Notes: generated from the letters alone by a model not told the origin. A stretch of DNA of 64,000 nt from Thermoguttaceae bacterium (GCA_017407125.1 JAFQXE010000034.1:1-64000); one strand, 5' to 3'; shown: positions 35,463 to 43,905, numbered from the stretch's first letter. Translations and numbers: made by a program.

Positions 35463-36923
35463 ATGCTTCGTCCAAGTCAAACTAAAATTATCGCAACTGT
35501 CGGGCCGGCGATTTTGTCGGTCGAGAAACTCGTAGAACTCATTCAGGCGGGAGTCGACGTCTTCCGCATTAACGCCGCGCACGGAAAGATTGACTCGTTC
35601 GCCGCCAATCTGGCGCTGATTCGTCAGGCGGAGAAGGAAGCGGACGCGCCGATTGCCGTCTTGATGGACCTGGCGGGTCCGAAAATGCGTCTGGGCGAAA
35701 TTGAGGGCGGAGAGCTGGACTGCGTTCAGGGCGAAAAGATCCGGTTTATTCGCGGGAAGACGTCGCCGCAAAAGAACTGGCTGACGTCCACTTACGAACC
35801 GCTGGTTGACGAACTCAACGTTGGCGACCGCGTCTTGATGTGTGACGGGCTGGTCAGCGTCGAGATTACCGAAAAGGGTAAAGACTACGTCGAGGGCGTC
35901 GTCGTTCAGTCGGGCGTCGTCCGATCTCGTCAGGGAATCAACCTGCCGGGCGTTAAGCTGTCGGTGAAGTCCCTGCAGCCGGTCGACATCGACAACGCGA
36001 TTTGGGCGGTTCAAAACGGAATCGATTACCTCGGGTTCAGCTTCGTCCGCACGGCAGAGGAAATCGACGAACTGCGCGACATCCTCGTTGAAAACAAGCC
36101 GGCGGGGAAACTGCTCAATACCGGGATTATCGCTAAAATCGAGAAGCCGGAAGCGGTCGAGAATCTGGAGCAGATTGTCCTCGCGGCCGACGGCGTGATG
36201 GTTGCCCGCGGCGACCTGGGCGTTGAAGTCGACATCGCCAAGATGGGCGTCGTTCAGAAGGAAATTATTCGCGTTTGCCGAGCGATGGGCAAGCCGGTGA
36301 TTGTCGCAACGCAGATGCTGGAAAGCATGACGCACAGCCGCATTCCCACTCGAGCGGAGGCGTCCGACGTTGCCAACGCGGTTTTTGACGGCGCGGACTG
36401 CATTATGCTTTCCGGGGAAACCGCTGTCGGCGACTACCCGGTTGAAACGGTCAAGACGATGCACCGCATTGCTCTGGAAACCGAAAAGGAAAGAGCGAAA
36501 CGCGACGACGAACAAGAGCCGATGGTTCCCTGTTTTTATGACGATTCCGAATACACGCTCCTGCGTCCCAGTTCGCTGGTCGCCTGCGCCATGGCGGAAG
36601 CGGCGGTCAACATCGCTGATACGACCGAGGCGTCAGCTATTATCGCAGCAACTTCAACCGGACGCACCGCGCTGGATTTGGCGCAGATGCGCTCGACCGC
36701 CTCGACGATCGGCTGCTCGCCGGTTTTGGAAGCCGCGCGAAGAATGGCTCTTTACTGGGGCGTGATCCCTATGTATCTGCCGGAGGCGAAGAACTATGCT
36801 GACATCGTCGCGGAGGCGAAGAAACGGGAATACGTCGAAACCGGAGAAGCCGTCGTCCTGCTGACAGGGCAAAACGTTTTCAAGGATTCCTACAACGCCG
36901 TCGCCGTTATTGAGGTTCAGTAA
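35463..36923 (+). CDS. pyk: pyruvate kinase
   Basis: A 486-aa glycolytic enzyme converting phosphoenolpyruvate and ADP to pyruvate and ATP. The family path is complete: TKIIATVGPA at the start, FRINAAHG, MDLAGPKMRLG, then KIEKPEAVENLEQI with the catalytic Lys, and VMVARGDLGVEV. ATQMLESM, PTRAEASDVANAVFDGADC and MLSGETAVGDYPVE follow, and then a C-terminal allosteric-type domain (about 350-486). INAAHG replaces the more usual LNFSHG, a minor change. No clear ribosome site; the 7-bp repeat occupies the leader. A perfect hairpin after the stop ends the transcript. Confidence 0.97.
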   Translation: MLRPSQTKIIATVGPAILSVEKLVELIQAGVDVFRINAAHGKIDSFAANLALIRQAEKEADAPIAVLMDLAGPKMRLGEIEGGELDCVQGEKIRFIRGKTSPQKNWLTSTYEPLVDELNVGDRVLMCDGLVSVEITEKGKDYVEGVVVQSGVVRSRQGINLPGVKLSVKSLQPVDIDNAIWAVQNGIDYLGFSFVRTAEEIDELRDILVENKPAGKLLNTGIIAKIEKPEAVENLEQIVLAADGVMVARGDLGVEVDIAKMGVVQKEIIRVCRAMGKPVIVATQMLESMTHSRIPTRAEASDVANAVFDGADCIMLSGETAVGDYPVETVKTMHRIALETEKERAKRDDEQEPMVPCFYDDSEYTLLRPSSLVACAMAEAAVNIADTTEASAIIAATSTGRTALDLAQMRSTASTIGCSPVLEAARRMALYWGVIPMYLPEAKNYADIVAEAKKREYVETGEAVVLLTGQNVFKDSYNAVAVIEVQ

Positions 36924-36971
36924 CGTCAAGTTCAGTAACGGGGTCAGACTGGAATTCTTCCATGTCAAATT

Positions 36972-37012
36972 AAAACTCCTCAACCGGCATGCCCGATTGA
37001 GGAGTTGTTCAT
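36972..37012. terminator. pyruvate kinase terminator
   Basis: AACTCCTCAA (36974-36983) pairs perfectly with TTGAGGAGTT (36997-37006), preceded by A and followed by a T-rich stretch. It lies between convergent genes and probably works in both directions. Confidence 0.8.
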
Positions 37013-37052
37013 TTAGCGTCAAACCGATAAAAGCCGCGGCGCTTATTCCCTG

Positions 37053-38519
37053 TTAATCATCGGTTTCAATCAGGATGGCGGTTCCATAATTGAAGTCAGT
37101 ATTTCCTCTATCGACAATCGCCCAAAGGGTTTCATAAGGGGGTTCCTGTTCGGGATAGCCGATATAGCCATCGGTAAGAACGATGACAGCGGTTACGTCC
37201 GGGTCTTCCGCCAGCTTCAGCATAGCGGGGGTCATGTCGCTTCCTCCGAAACCTTTTGCCTCAAAGTGTTCGAGGGTTCCCACTTCAAGCCATTCATCCG
37301 CAGTAACCCCAACGTCACATTGTAAAATGTGGATGGTTTCCACGTTGTTGTTCTGGCAGAAGTTGTCAATGGCTCCTAAAGCGGACCGGAGAGAGCTGGT
37401 CATGGATCCGCTGGTATCGAGAACGATATGGATAGTCCAGCCTTCCCGTTTCCGGCCGGGGAGAACGACGTCGGTTCGCCACGCGCCGCGGCGGGACGCT
37501 CTTGCAAACGAGCGGTCACCGGGAGTTACTGAGTCGAACCAGCGCTGAAGGGCGGCTTCCCACGGCGTAACGTAACTTCCGCGAAGCAATTCGATCATGC
37601 CGTACCCGTTGCCGTATTCATCGCCGCGTTCACTGCTGGCGTTTTCGATTTTTTTCAGAGAGTCTATCATAACCGCTTCCGAGTAGGAACGAATGGCGGC
37701 TTGCTGAACGCTCATCTGCTCACGGGTCAGGGACTCTGGGGACTGATCAGGAAAAACGCTCAGTTCGTCCTCCTCCGAAATAACGTCCAACCGATTCTTA
37801 ATGCGCTTTCTCATGGGGGCGGGGCTTTGTTTGTTCTTTTGGGGAGCGCCCGCAGAATTGTCGGGTTGGGATTTCGGATCCTTCCGGGATTTGTTTTTAT
37901 TAAGTCCGGAGGATTTAACGCCCGCCTCTTTAAGGAGGTCGCCCAAAGAACCTCCTCCGCCCCCGCCGGAAAGGGTTTGGTCAGAACTCGAGAATGTATA
38001 GGTGCGTATGTTGTCCCATGCCTGTTCAGGCGAGATGTTTTGTTTTCTCAGAACGCTGACCAATTCCTCAAGCGAGTACTCGCCGGCGGGTTTCCAGTCT
38101 TTGACGGCATCTTCGTAATCCGGCCAATACAGAGCGCCAGCCGGTGGGCGGGGATTCCTGCTGGTCGCGAAATCTTCCATTAAATCATCGTTGATGATAA
38201 AATCGTGGGCGACATTGACCAGATCGTGGTTGGAGAAATTCCCTTCGCGTTCGTGCGTCTGCAAAACGAGGTGCATAAGCTCGTGCGCAAGGATAAAGGC
38301 GAGATCCTGAAGATTCTGCTTCTCCAGAAAATTGGGATTGATGAGGAGTCGGCCCGTTGCGGAGATTCCCGCAGTATCCACATAATTCGAGACGTAAATT
38401 TTCAGCAGGCTCGCCAGACCAGAAAGGTACGGACGGGCTGCGCAGACGTAATTCAGCGCCGCGACGAGTCGGGTCTTCTGATCCAGCGTTTCATAAGATT
38501 CAACGGTATGATCGAACAT
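37053..38519 (-). CDS. VWA / metallopeptidase-like protein (DUF2201 type)
   Basis: A 488-aa protein of the putative metallopeptidase-VWA family usually encoded beside MoxR-type ATPases. The N-terminal domain has HELMH (about 79-83) in AFILAHELMHLVLQTHE, followed by NVAHDFIINDDLM. The middle (about 180-260) is a low-complexity Ser/Pro/Lys/Gly linker. The C-terminal VWA-like domain carries the MIDAS start DTSGSM (about 367-372) and VIVLTDGYIGYP. I use ATG 38519, which has GGAG 6 bases upstream, rather than TTG 38552. Last gene of the 43.7-37.0 kb minus-strand cluster. By analogy with RavA-ViaA-type pairs it is probably a substrate-recruiting partner of the adjacent ATPase. Confidence 0.88.
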   Translation of the reverse strand: MFDHTVESYETLDQKTRLVAALNYVCAARPYLSGLASLLKIYVSNYVDTAGISATGRLLINPNFLEKQNLQDLAFILAHELMHLVLQTHEREGNFSNHDLVNVAHDFIINDDLMEDFATSRNPRPPAGALYWPDYEDAVKDWKPAGEYSLEELVSVLRKQNISPEQAWDNIRTYTFSSSDQTLSGGGGGGSLGDLLKEAGVKSSGLNKNKSRKDPKSQPDNSAGAPQKNKQSPAPMRKRIKNRLDVISEEDELSVFPDQSPESLTREQMSVQQAAIRSYSEAVMIDSLKKIENASSERGDEYGNGYGMIELLRGSYVTPWEAALQRWFDSVTPGDRSFARASRRGAWRTDVVLPGRKREGWTIHIVLDTSGSMTSSLRSALGAIDNFCQNNNVETIHILQCDVGVTADEWLEVGTLEHFEAKGFGGSDMTPAMLKLAEDPDVTAVIVLTDGYIGYPEQEPPYETLWAIVDRGNTDFNYGTAILIETDD

Positions 38520-38603
38520 GATCGCTCCATGATTAAATTCAGGACTGAGCAAAAGAATAACGTCTTTCCGCTCATTCTTTGTTATTCGTTAATTATTATT
38601 AGT

Positions 38604-39641
38604 TCAAATTGTGATTCCAGTAATCTCTTCGAGCGTTTTGCAAATCGCCTTGTCCGCTCCGAGTTCGCTCCACTTCTCGACCAGTTCCAGCAGCAACGCC
38701 GCGCGTTCTTCCCGCTTGACTTTTTGAAGAAAAGTATTAATTTGCTCCCCGGACGCGTTTTCCTTGAGGAATCCGAACTGAGTCAGTACAAGCTGACGAA
38801 TTCCATGCAGAATGAACCAGCGCTGAGTCCGGTCATCCGGCAGCGGTAACGTTCCTTTCAGGTACTCGATTGGTTTTTTGAGCGACCCGAGATTCGATTC
38901 GGTGAAAACGGTAAACAGCGCCGCATCCTCGGGCGAAACCCGACCGTACGCAACGGACCGCAACGATTCGGAATTAAGCGCGCCCGCCTTTTCGAGCAAG
39001 TCCAGCGAGCGGGATAAACTCACCCACGCGCGCGGCGTCGAAAACGGAGCAGGCGTAACAGGAATCGGCCGCATGAGGGAATCGGAATTAAACGTGATGA
39101 ACGAAAGTATCTCGGAACGCACTCTTGCGGAAAGTCCCCACTTGAGCCATTCCTTCACGTCCACGCGGACGTTGAGAATAATGACTCGGTTTATCAGCGC
39201 CGCCGAAAGCGAACGCACCAGCGACCGGTCTTCGGCGCGGTTGCCAGCCGCAACGACCCAAGTTCCTTTCGGAAGCGGGTGTTCGCCAAGCCGACGTTCA
39301 AGCAGAAGCGAATAAAACGACTTCTGAATGTCGGGCGTACATGCTGGCAGTTCGTCCAGGAACAGGCAGAACGGTTTCGGATCCTCCGGCAAAAGGACGC
39401 GCGGAGGGCAAAAAACCGAGCGTTCCCCAACGATTCGCGGAATGCCGGAAACGTCCTCGGGGGCAATTTGCGTCCCGAGCAGCGAACGGCATTCAAGCCC
39501 TGCATCGGCTGCCGCCTGCATGACGGAATCGGACTTTCCGACTCCCGGAGGGGACAAAAGCAGAACGCTCTGTTTTTGCGCCAGAGATTTAATAATCGAT
39601 TTCGCCTCGGAAAGCGTTACGGTTGGATAGTTATCGTTCAT
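38604..39641 (-). CDS. MoxR-type AAA+ ATPase
   Basis: A 345-aa AAA+ ATPase, presumed to remodel or load cofactors onto proteins with the VWA partner encoded 84 bp downstream. Walker A is SPPGVGKSD (residues 30-38), Walker B CLFLDELPA (about 92-100), sensor 1 Asn134 in VVAAGNRAED, and the arginine-finger region follows at SAALINRVI. The lid and C-terminal domain run to about 345. It is nearly identical over residues 25-150 to the shorter copy encoded just upstream, which suggests recent duplication with gene conversion. The start is preceded by AAAGG. Confidence 0.92.
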   Translation of the reverse strand: MNDNYPTVTLSEAKSIIKSLAQKQSVLLLSPPGVGKSDSVMQAAADAGLECRSLLGTQIAPEDVSGIPRIVGERSVFCPPRVLLPEDPKPFCLFLDELPACTPDIQKSFYSLLLERRLGEHPLPKGTWVVAAGNRAEDRSLVRSLSAALINRVIILNVRVDVKEWLKWGLSARVRSEILSFITFNSDSLMRPIPVTPAPFSTPRAWVSLSRSLDLLEKAGALNSESLRSVAYGRVSPEDAALFTVFTESNLGSLKKPIEYLKGTLPLPDDRTQRWFILHGIRQLVLTQFGFLKENASGEQINTFLQKVKREERAALLLELVEKWSELGADKAICKTLEEITGITI

Positions 39642-39716
39642 TTGGAGCCTTTAGCTTGCTTAAATTCCTCAGTCATCATCTTCCTGAAATAAGTCATTAA
39701 TGTGCTTAATAGGATT

Positions 39717-40463
39717 TTAGCCAAGATAATTGGAAAACTCTTCCGCGTCTTCGGCCGAAACCCGACCGTATGCAATGGCGTGCACCGCTGTCTGAGTAAG
39801 CGTTCCCGCCTCTTCAAGCAGGTCCAACGAATTGGCTAAACTCACCCACGCGCGCGGCGTCGAGAACGGGGCCGGCGTATTCGGTATCGGCCGCATAAGG
39901 GAATCGGGATGGGACTCGATAAACGAGAGAACGTCTTGGCGCACTCCAGCCTGTTCTCCCCACGCGAGCCATTCCTTGACGTCAACGCGGACGTTGAGAA
40001 TGATGACGCGGTTGACCAGCGCCGCCGAAAGCGAACGCACCAGCGACCGGTCCTCGGCGCGGTTGCCAGCCGCAACGACCCAAGTCCCTTTCGGGAGAGG
40101 GTGTTCGCCAAGCCGACGTTCAAGCAGAAGCGAATAAAACGACTTCTGAATGTCGGGCGTGCATGCCGGCAACTCGTCCAGGAACAGGCAGAACGGTTTC
40201 GGATCCTCCGGCAAAAGGACGCGCGGAGGGCAGAAAACCGAGCGTTCCCCAACGATTCGCGGAATGCCGGAAACGTCCTCAGGCGCGATTTGCGTCCCGA
40301 GCAGCGATCGGCACTCAAGCCCTGCGTCGGCAGCCGCCTGCATAACGGAATCAGACTTCCCGACTCCCGGAGGGGACAAAAGCAGCACGCTCTGTTCCTC
40401 TGCCAGAGCCTTGATGATCGATTTCGCTTCGGAAAGCGTTACGGTTGGAAGGTTATTGTTCAT
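39717..40463 (-). CDS. short tandem copy of the MoxR-type ATPase
   Basis: A 248-aa AAA+ ATPase with intact Walker A, Walker B and sensor 1. It is nearly identical to its neighbour over residues 25-150 and then diverges (KEWLAWGEQAGVRQD against KEWLKWGLSARVRSE). It ends about 97 residues earlier, lacking the C-terminal part. After its TAA the same frame continues for 15 more codons (NPIKHINDLFQEDDD) to a TGA, which reads like a real acidic C-terminus, so a nonsense mutation is possible. It could form mixed rings with the longer copy. Encoded 76 bp upstream of that copy in the same cluster. Confidence 0.85.
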   Translation of the reverse strand: MNNNLPTVTLSEAKSIIKALAEEQSVLLLSPPGVGKSDSVMQAAADAGLECRSLLGTQIAPEDVSGIPRIVGERSVFCPPRVLLPEDPKPFCLFLDELPACTPDIQKSFYSLLLERRLGEHPLPKGTWVVAAGNRAEDRSLVRSLSAALVNRVIILNVRVDVKEWLAWGEQAGVRQDVLSFIESHPDSLMRPIPNTPAPFSTPRAWVSLANSLDLLEEAGTLTQTAVHAIAYGRVSAEDAEEFSNYLG

Positions 40464-40530
40464 TTGGATTCTTTCTTAAAAAATATTATGTCAGTTATCG
40501 GTTACAAGTAAATTCAAAAACTGAAAACAA

Positions 40531-41265
40531 TTAACAGATTTTCGACCAACCTTCCGCAAGTCTGTAAACTTGAGCAAAAAGATCGTTTTGAATCATGTTT
40601 TGAGCGCTTTCGGAAAGCGCTTCATTAGCGCCCTTAATCAGTTCCTTGTACGAGGCAACGCAATCGCCGCTGCACAGTTGGATCGGTTCAACGAGCTGTT
40701 CCCGCAGTTTCTGCCACGTAAGGCGGCTGCAAATTTGAGTGAAGTTGAGTATTTGTGTAACATCGAGTTTGGAAACTACCTCAAAAAGCTTTTGTTCTTT
40801 AACCTCAAAAAGCCAGTTTGAGGCGTTCTGCCAATTGCTCAGGTCGCGTCCCTGAGCGTTCATGCCGTGATTCGCGAGGAAGGAAACAGCCTGTACGAGC
40901 GGTTCCAGAGATTTGTCCCATTTTTTGAATGCCGCCTGCACTCGTTTCTCTAAATCAGAAAATTCCAGTTCTGTTTTTTTGACTTTGTTAGCTTTTCCCC
41001 CTCCGCCGTGATGACGCCTGCCGAAACGCTTGCCGGGATGGTAAAAGTCGTCATAATAGGTTCGGTCGATTTCCTCTTCTCGACGGTTCTCAAAATCTTC
41101 CTGATAATCACCATATCTATCGTCAAATTCATCTGCCCACAAATATTCCGGGGTTCTTTCGTGAAAAAACTTGTAAAACCCGTCTCTCTGCAGCTGTTGT
41201 TTATGCTCTTCGGTGAGCATATTGCGCTGCCAGGCAAATTTAATAAGTTCCTCAATTAGTTTCAT
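40531..41265 (-). CDS. companion protein of the MoxR/VWA cluster, paralogue A
   Basis: A 244-aa protein of unknown family. Residues 1-35 form a helix with MLTEEHKQQLQRDGFYKFFHE. A Tyr/Asp/Glu-rich stretch follows, then a basic FYHPGKRFGRRHHGGGGK patch (about 74-92). From about 97 to 244 it is predicted helical with conserved Trp (SNWQNASNWLF), Cys and a C-terminal YRLAEGWSKIC. It is clearly paralogous to the protein at 42952-43692. It precedes the two ATPase genes on the same strand with 67 bp between, behind a good promoter (41346-41374), so it probably works with them, perhaps as substrate or adaptor. No enzymatic motif is visible. Confidence 0.78.
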   Translation of the reverse strand: MKLIEELIKFAWQRNMLTEEHKQQLQRDGFYKFFHERTPEYLWADEFDDRYGDYQEDFENRREEEIDRTYYDDFYHPGKRFGRRHHGGGGKANKVKKTELEFSDLEKRVQAAFKKWDKSLEPLVQAVSFLANHGMNAQGRDLSNWQNASNWLFEVKEQKLFEVVSKLDVTQILNFTQICSRLTWQKLREQLVEPIQLCSGDCVASYKELIKGANEALSESAQNMIQNDLFAQVYRLAEGWSKIC

Positions 41266-41345
41266 TGGATATCTCGTCTCTGATTAATATGGGGACAACC
41301 TCAAATATCTTCGTATCTAAACAAAGGTCGCCTTTTTTAAACCCT

Positions 41346-41374
41346 ATTATATTACAAGGAAAATGGGTTGTCAA
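41346..41374 (-). promoter_or_regulatory. promoter of the MoxR/VWA cluster (paralogue A)
   Basis: On the minus strand TTGACA (41369-41374) and TATAAT (41346-41351) are 17 bases apart. The homologous region before paralogue B keeps TACAAT but has lost the -35 (CGAGAC), so paralogue B may be weaker. Confidence 0.7.
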
Positions 41375-41387
41375 GGGTTTTGGCGAG

Positions 41388-41567
41388 CGGAAGGAAATTT
41401 CTTGCTTTTTTTGATTTTTCCAACAACCGTCTACCTGATATAGATAAGCAGTTTAGGAAATGATCTGTTGAAGTTCCGTTTCTTTAATAAATTATTTACG
41501 AATGACTATATAAAAATGTTAACGTATTGTTAAAAATTGGTTCATCCGCATTGGCGCCAGTGAGTTA
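41388..41567. repeat. upstream element, copy A
   Basis: AT-rich sequence sharing ordered words with copies at 42727-42901 and 43800-43905: GAAATTTC, TTTTTCCAA, CTACCTGATATAGATAAGCAG, AGGAAA. With copy B only it also shares GAATGACTATA, TTAAAAATT, ATCCGCA and GCGCC. It lies upstream of paralogue A. Confidence 0.7.
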
Positions 41568-41613
41568 AAAATGGATATTATGTGAACTATTATGGTTCAC
41601 AATAATCCATTTT
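41563..41613 (-). terminator. terminator of the TIM-barrel-like gene
   Basis: A long stem pairs 41568-41587 with 41595-41613 (AAAATGGAT...ATCCATTTT, one bulge, 7-base loop). Read on the minus strand it is followed by TTTTT. It lies 150 bp after the stop at 41763. Confidence 0.7.
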
Positions 41614-41762
41614 ATAGATCACAAGCAGGCGCGCTTTTCGGATGAACCAACTTTCCTTTAATGCACTTCGACGAGAACATTCGCGTTTCCGCTTCGATAT
41701 CGTCAGGAAGCTTCAGGAATGCGTTCAAGCAGAGGAACGTCTGGAACGACGTCGCGCCGCAA
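41614..41762 (-). other. out-of-frame open stretch after the TIM-barrel-like gene
   Basis: Directly after the TGA of the gene at 41763-42551, a shifted frame stays open for about 49 codons and reads like coding sequence (SFQTFLCLNAFLKLPDDIEA, then MFSSKCIKGKLVHPKSAPAC). It has no start of its own. It could be a gene remnant or a former C-terminal extension cut off by a frameshift. I do not recognise it. Confidence 0.3.
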
Positions 41763-42551
41763 TCAATCTTTAATCCACGGTTTCGCGATCTCCAGTACTT
41801 TTTGTACGCGGTCGAGGACGAACAGGTCGTTTTCATCTCGGACGCCGGACTCCATGTCCGCCCAGATGGGAGTATCGCCCGCGACGATCTCGATCAGTTC
41901 CAGGTTCTCCTCGAGGTTTTCCGGATTCAGACCGCCAGCATAGCCGCAAAAGTCGCCTATCGGTTCGAGCCAGTCCTGCGTGGCAACGCCGTGTCCGGCA
42001 GAAGCGTCGTGCAGGAATACGACGTCAACCCCCGCATCGCGCAGGGTCCAGCCCGTCGTAACGTTCTCTCCGGTCGGGTCGAATTCTGGGGCCAGCGCCT
42101 GAATGATGAACTGGTGTTCACCCGGCAGTTCCAGCAGGGCCGGCGCCATGTCAGCGCTGTACTTGCGATGATCCGCCGCCGTGAAATTGAGCTGGATGCG
42201 CTGGAACGAGCGCAGAGTCTCATCCATATTCGTCACGCGGGTCTCGTAGCCTTTGTTCTTCTTGGGCTCGCCACAGAAAAACTGCCACAATTTGTCGCCT
42301 CGCTTGAATATGTCCTTGATGATTCCGCCGCATACGTGCAAGGAAAGGTTCATCGGGGTTGCCGCCTCGCGATTCTTGCGGCAAAGCTCGTCGATCCAGT
42401 TCAGCTCCGGGTACCGATGCGTCGGATTCGATCCGGAAGATTTGATCAAAATGCCCCATTCAACGAAGGGAAACTCCCGGGAAAGAGCAAAAAGATCTTC
42501 GATTCTACAGGTCTGATCAGCGCCTGCGATCGAAACTCGTTTTAATATCAT
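41763..42551 (-). CDS. TIM-barrel-like protein, PRA-isomerase-like end
   Basis: A 262-aa protein with beta-alpha alternation and a C-terminal part reminiscent of phosphoribosylanthranilate isomerase and related barrels: FCGYAGGLNPENLEENLELI, then PIWADMESGVRDENDLFVLD. The N-terminus MILKRVSIAGADQTCRIEDLF and the middle HVCGGIIKDIF and GVDVVFLHDASAGHG also fit a barrel. It is longer than TrpF and lacks the other tryptophan genes around it, so a TrpF role is unlikely. AAGGAG is 7 bases before the ATG. It is inserted between the two companion paralogues and has its own terminator, so it may not belong to the ATPase system. Confidence 0.75.
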   Translation of the reverse strand: MILKRVSIAGADQTCRIEDLFALSREFPFVEWGILIKSSGSNPTHRYPELNWIDELCRKNREAATPMNLSLHVCGGIIKDIFKRGDKLWQFFCGEPKKNKGYETRVTNMDETLRSFQRIQLNFTAADHRKYSADMAPALLELPGEHQFIIQALAPEFDPTGENVTTGWTLRDAGVDVVFLHDASAGHGVATQDWLEPIGDFCGYAGGLNPENLEENLELIEIVAGDTPIWADMESGVRDENDLFVLDRVQKVLEIAKPWIKD

Positions 42552-42619
42552 TATTTACTCCTTAAATGTTAAATTCAAGTATTATTTCTTATCCGATTAC
42601 TTGTGTACGATCTTCACTT

Positions 42620-42702
42620 GTCTGTCCCGCGTTGACGTCTGCCCTAACGCTTGCAGGGATGGTAATAGTCGCCAATACAGGTTAGATCAAGTTCATCGTT
42701 AC
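42620..42702 (-). pseudogene. remnant of a third companion-protein copy
   Basis: About 80 bp match, with many substitutions and small indels, the segment of paralogue B at about 43423-43500 that encodes the FYHPGKR region: shared words GACG-CTGCC, CGCTTGC-GGGAT, AGTCGCCA, TTCATCGT. The reading frame is broken and the rest of the gene is missing. A copy of the upstream element (42727-42901) sits on the expected side of it. Confidence 0.6.
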
Positions 42703-42726
42703 GACCGTCCCGTTGATGGGTGGATA

Positions 42727-42901
42727 GGGGGAAATTTCGTGTTTATGTATAATTCTTCCGATATGTACGTACCTGATACTGACATACCGTTCAGGAAAAA
42801 TACAGATGAATTTCAGTTTCATAATAAAGTATATACGAATGACCATACAAACGTGTGAACGATTTTTAAAAATTAGGTTTATCCGCAAATTTGGGCGCCG
42901 G
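42727..42901. repeat. upstream element, copy B
   Basis: Matches copy A from GAAATTTC through ACCTGATA, CAGGAAA, ACGAATGACCATA and TTAAAAATTAGG to ATCCGCA and GCGCC. It belongs to the decayed third companion gene. The gap 42552-42951 holds nothing else I recognise. Confidence 0.65.
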
Positions 42902-42951
42902 GGATCCGTTACAAGTCAATTCTGAAAACAGGGAACGATAACCGAAAACTA

Positions 42952-43692
42952 TTAACAGATTTTCGACCAACCAGTCGCCAGTCTGTAGACTTGAGCGAAA
43001 AGATCGTTCTCTATCATAGTTTCGGCGCTTTCGGAAAGCGGCTCGTTCGTACCCCGAATCAGTTCCTTGAACGTGGTAACGCACTCGCCTTTGCACTGAC
43101 GGATCGGTTCAACGAGCAGTTCCCAGAAATTGCGCCACGGAAGAAGGCTGCAAAGTTGAGTGAACTTGAGCATTTGCGCAACCTCGAGTTGGGAGACAGC
43201 GTCCAAAAGCCTTTGTCCATTCACCTCGTAAAGCCAGTTTGAGGCGTTCTGCCATGTGGTCAGGTTCCGTCCCTGATCGTTCATGCCATGATTCGTGAGG
43301 AAGGAAACCGTCAGGACGAGCGGTTTGAGAGATTTGTCCCACTTTTTGAAGGACGCGCGCACTCGTTGTTCCAAATCCGGAATTTCCAGTTCGGTTTTTG
43401 CGGTTTTGTGAGTTTTTCTCCCTCCGCCGTGATGACGCCTGCCGCAGCGCTTGCCGGGATGATAAAAGTCGCCATAATAGGTTCGCTCGAATTCATCGTC
43501 TTCAAGACTGTACGCGTCTTGATCATAATCTCTCATATGATCATAATCGTAATCATAATCATACGGCGAACGACATTCCGCGTCTTCGTGAAAAAACGTG
43601 TAAAACCCGTCATGCTGCAACTTTCGCTTATGCTCTTCGGTGAGCATATCATGCTGAAGGGCGAATTCAATAATTTCGTTAATAAGTTTCAT
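42952..43692 (-). CDS. companion protein of the MoxR/VWA cluster, paralogue B
   Basis: A 246-aa paralogue of the protein at 40531-41265, similar along its whole length: MLTEEHKRKLQHDGFYTFFHE at the start, FYHPGKRCGRRHHGGGRK, NHGMNDQGRNLTTWQNASNWL, and the YRLATGWSKIC end. It differs most in the acidic/Tyr-rich segment (DYDYDYDHMRDYDQDAY). ATG 43692 is chosen because it aligns with the paralogue's start; 12 further upstream codons are open but do not align. Its promoter region is homologous to that of paralogue A but with a degraded -35 box. Function unknown. Confidence 0.75.
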   Translation of the reverse strand: MKLINEIIEFALQHDMLTEEHKRKLQHDGFYTFFHEDAECRSPYDYDYDYDHMRDYDQDAYSLEDDEFERTYYGDFYHPGKRCGRRHHGGGRKTHKTAKTELEIPDLEQRVRASFKKWDKSLKPLVLTVSFLTNHGMNDQGRNLTTWQNASNWLYEVNGQRLLDAVSQLEVAQMLKFTQLCSLLPWRNFWELLVEPIRQCKGECVTTFKELIRGTNEPLSESAETMIENDLFAQVYRLATGWSKIC

Positions 43693-43799
43693 TGGAGTTC
43701 TCGTCAATTTGCTATGCGACAACCCCAATAAACTTAGTTTTTATACATTAGGTCTCCAATTCATAAACCCTATTGTAACACAAGAAATGGGGCGTCTCG

Positions 43800-43905
43800 G
43801 TTTGTTGTAAGTGTGTAGTAATTTCATGTTATTTTTGATCCTTCCAATAAGCGCCTACCTGATACAGATAAGCAGATCAGGAAAAAATCTGTTGATTTTC
43901 ATTTT
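43800..43905. repeat. upstream element, copy C
   Basis: Shares ATTTCATG, TTTTTGATCCTTCCAA, CCTACCTGATACAGATAAGCAG and CAGGAAA with copy A. It lies upstream of paralogue B. The rest of the gap 43906-44111 is AT-rich with no gene visible. Confidence 0.65.

Noticed and set aside
35442..36515. Minus-strand open frame of 357 codons opposite pyruvate kinase
   Set aside because: Antisense shadow with Arg/Asn/Val-rich composition caused by codon bias. The plus strand is an unmistakable pyruvate kinase.
41763..42551. Annotation as trpF
   Set aside because: Only the C-terminal segment resembles phosphoribosylanthranilate isomerase. The protein is longer, and no tryptophan genes are nearby.
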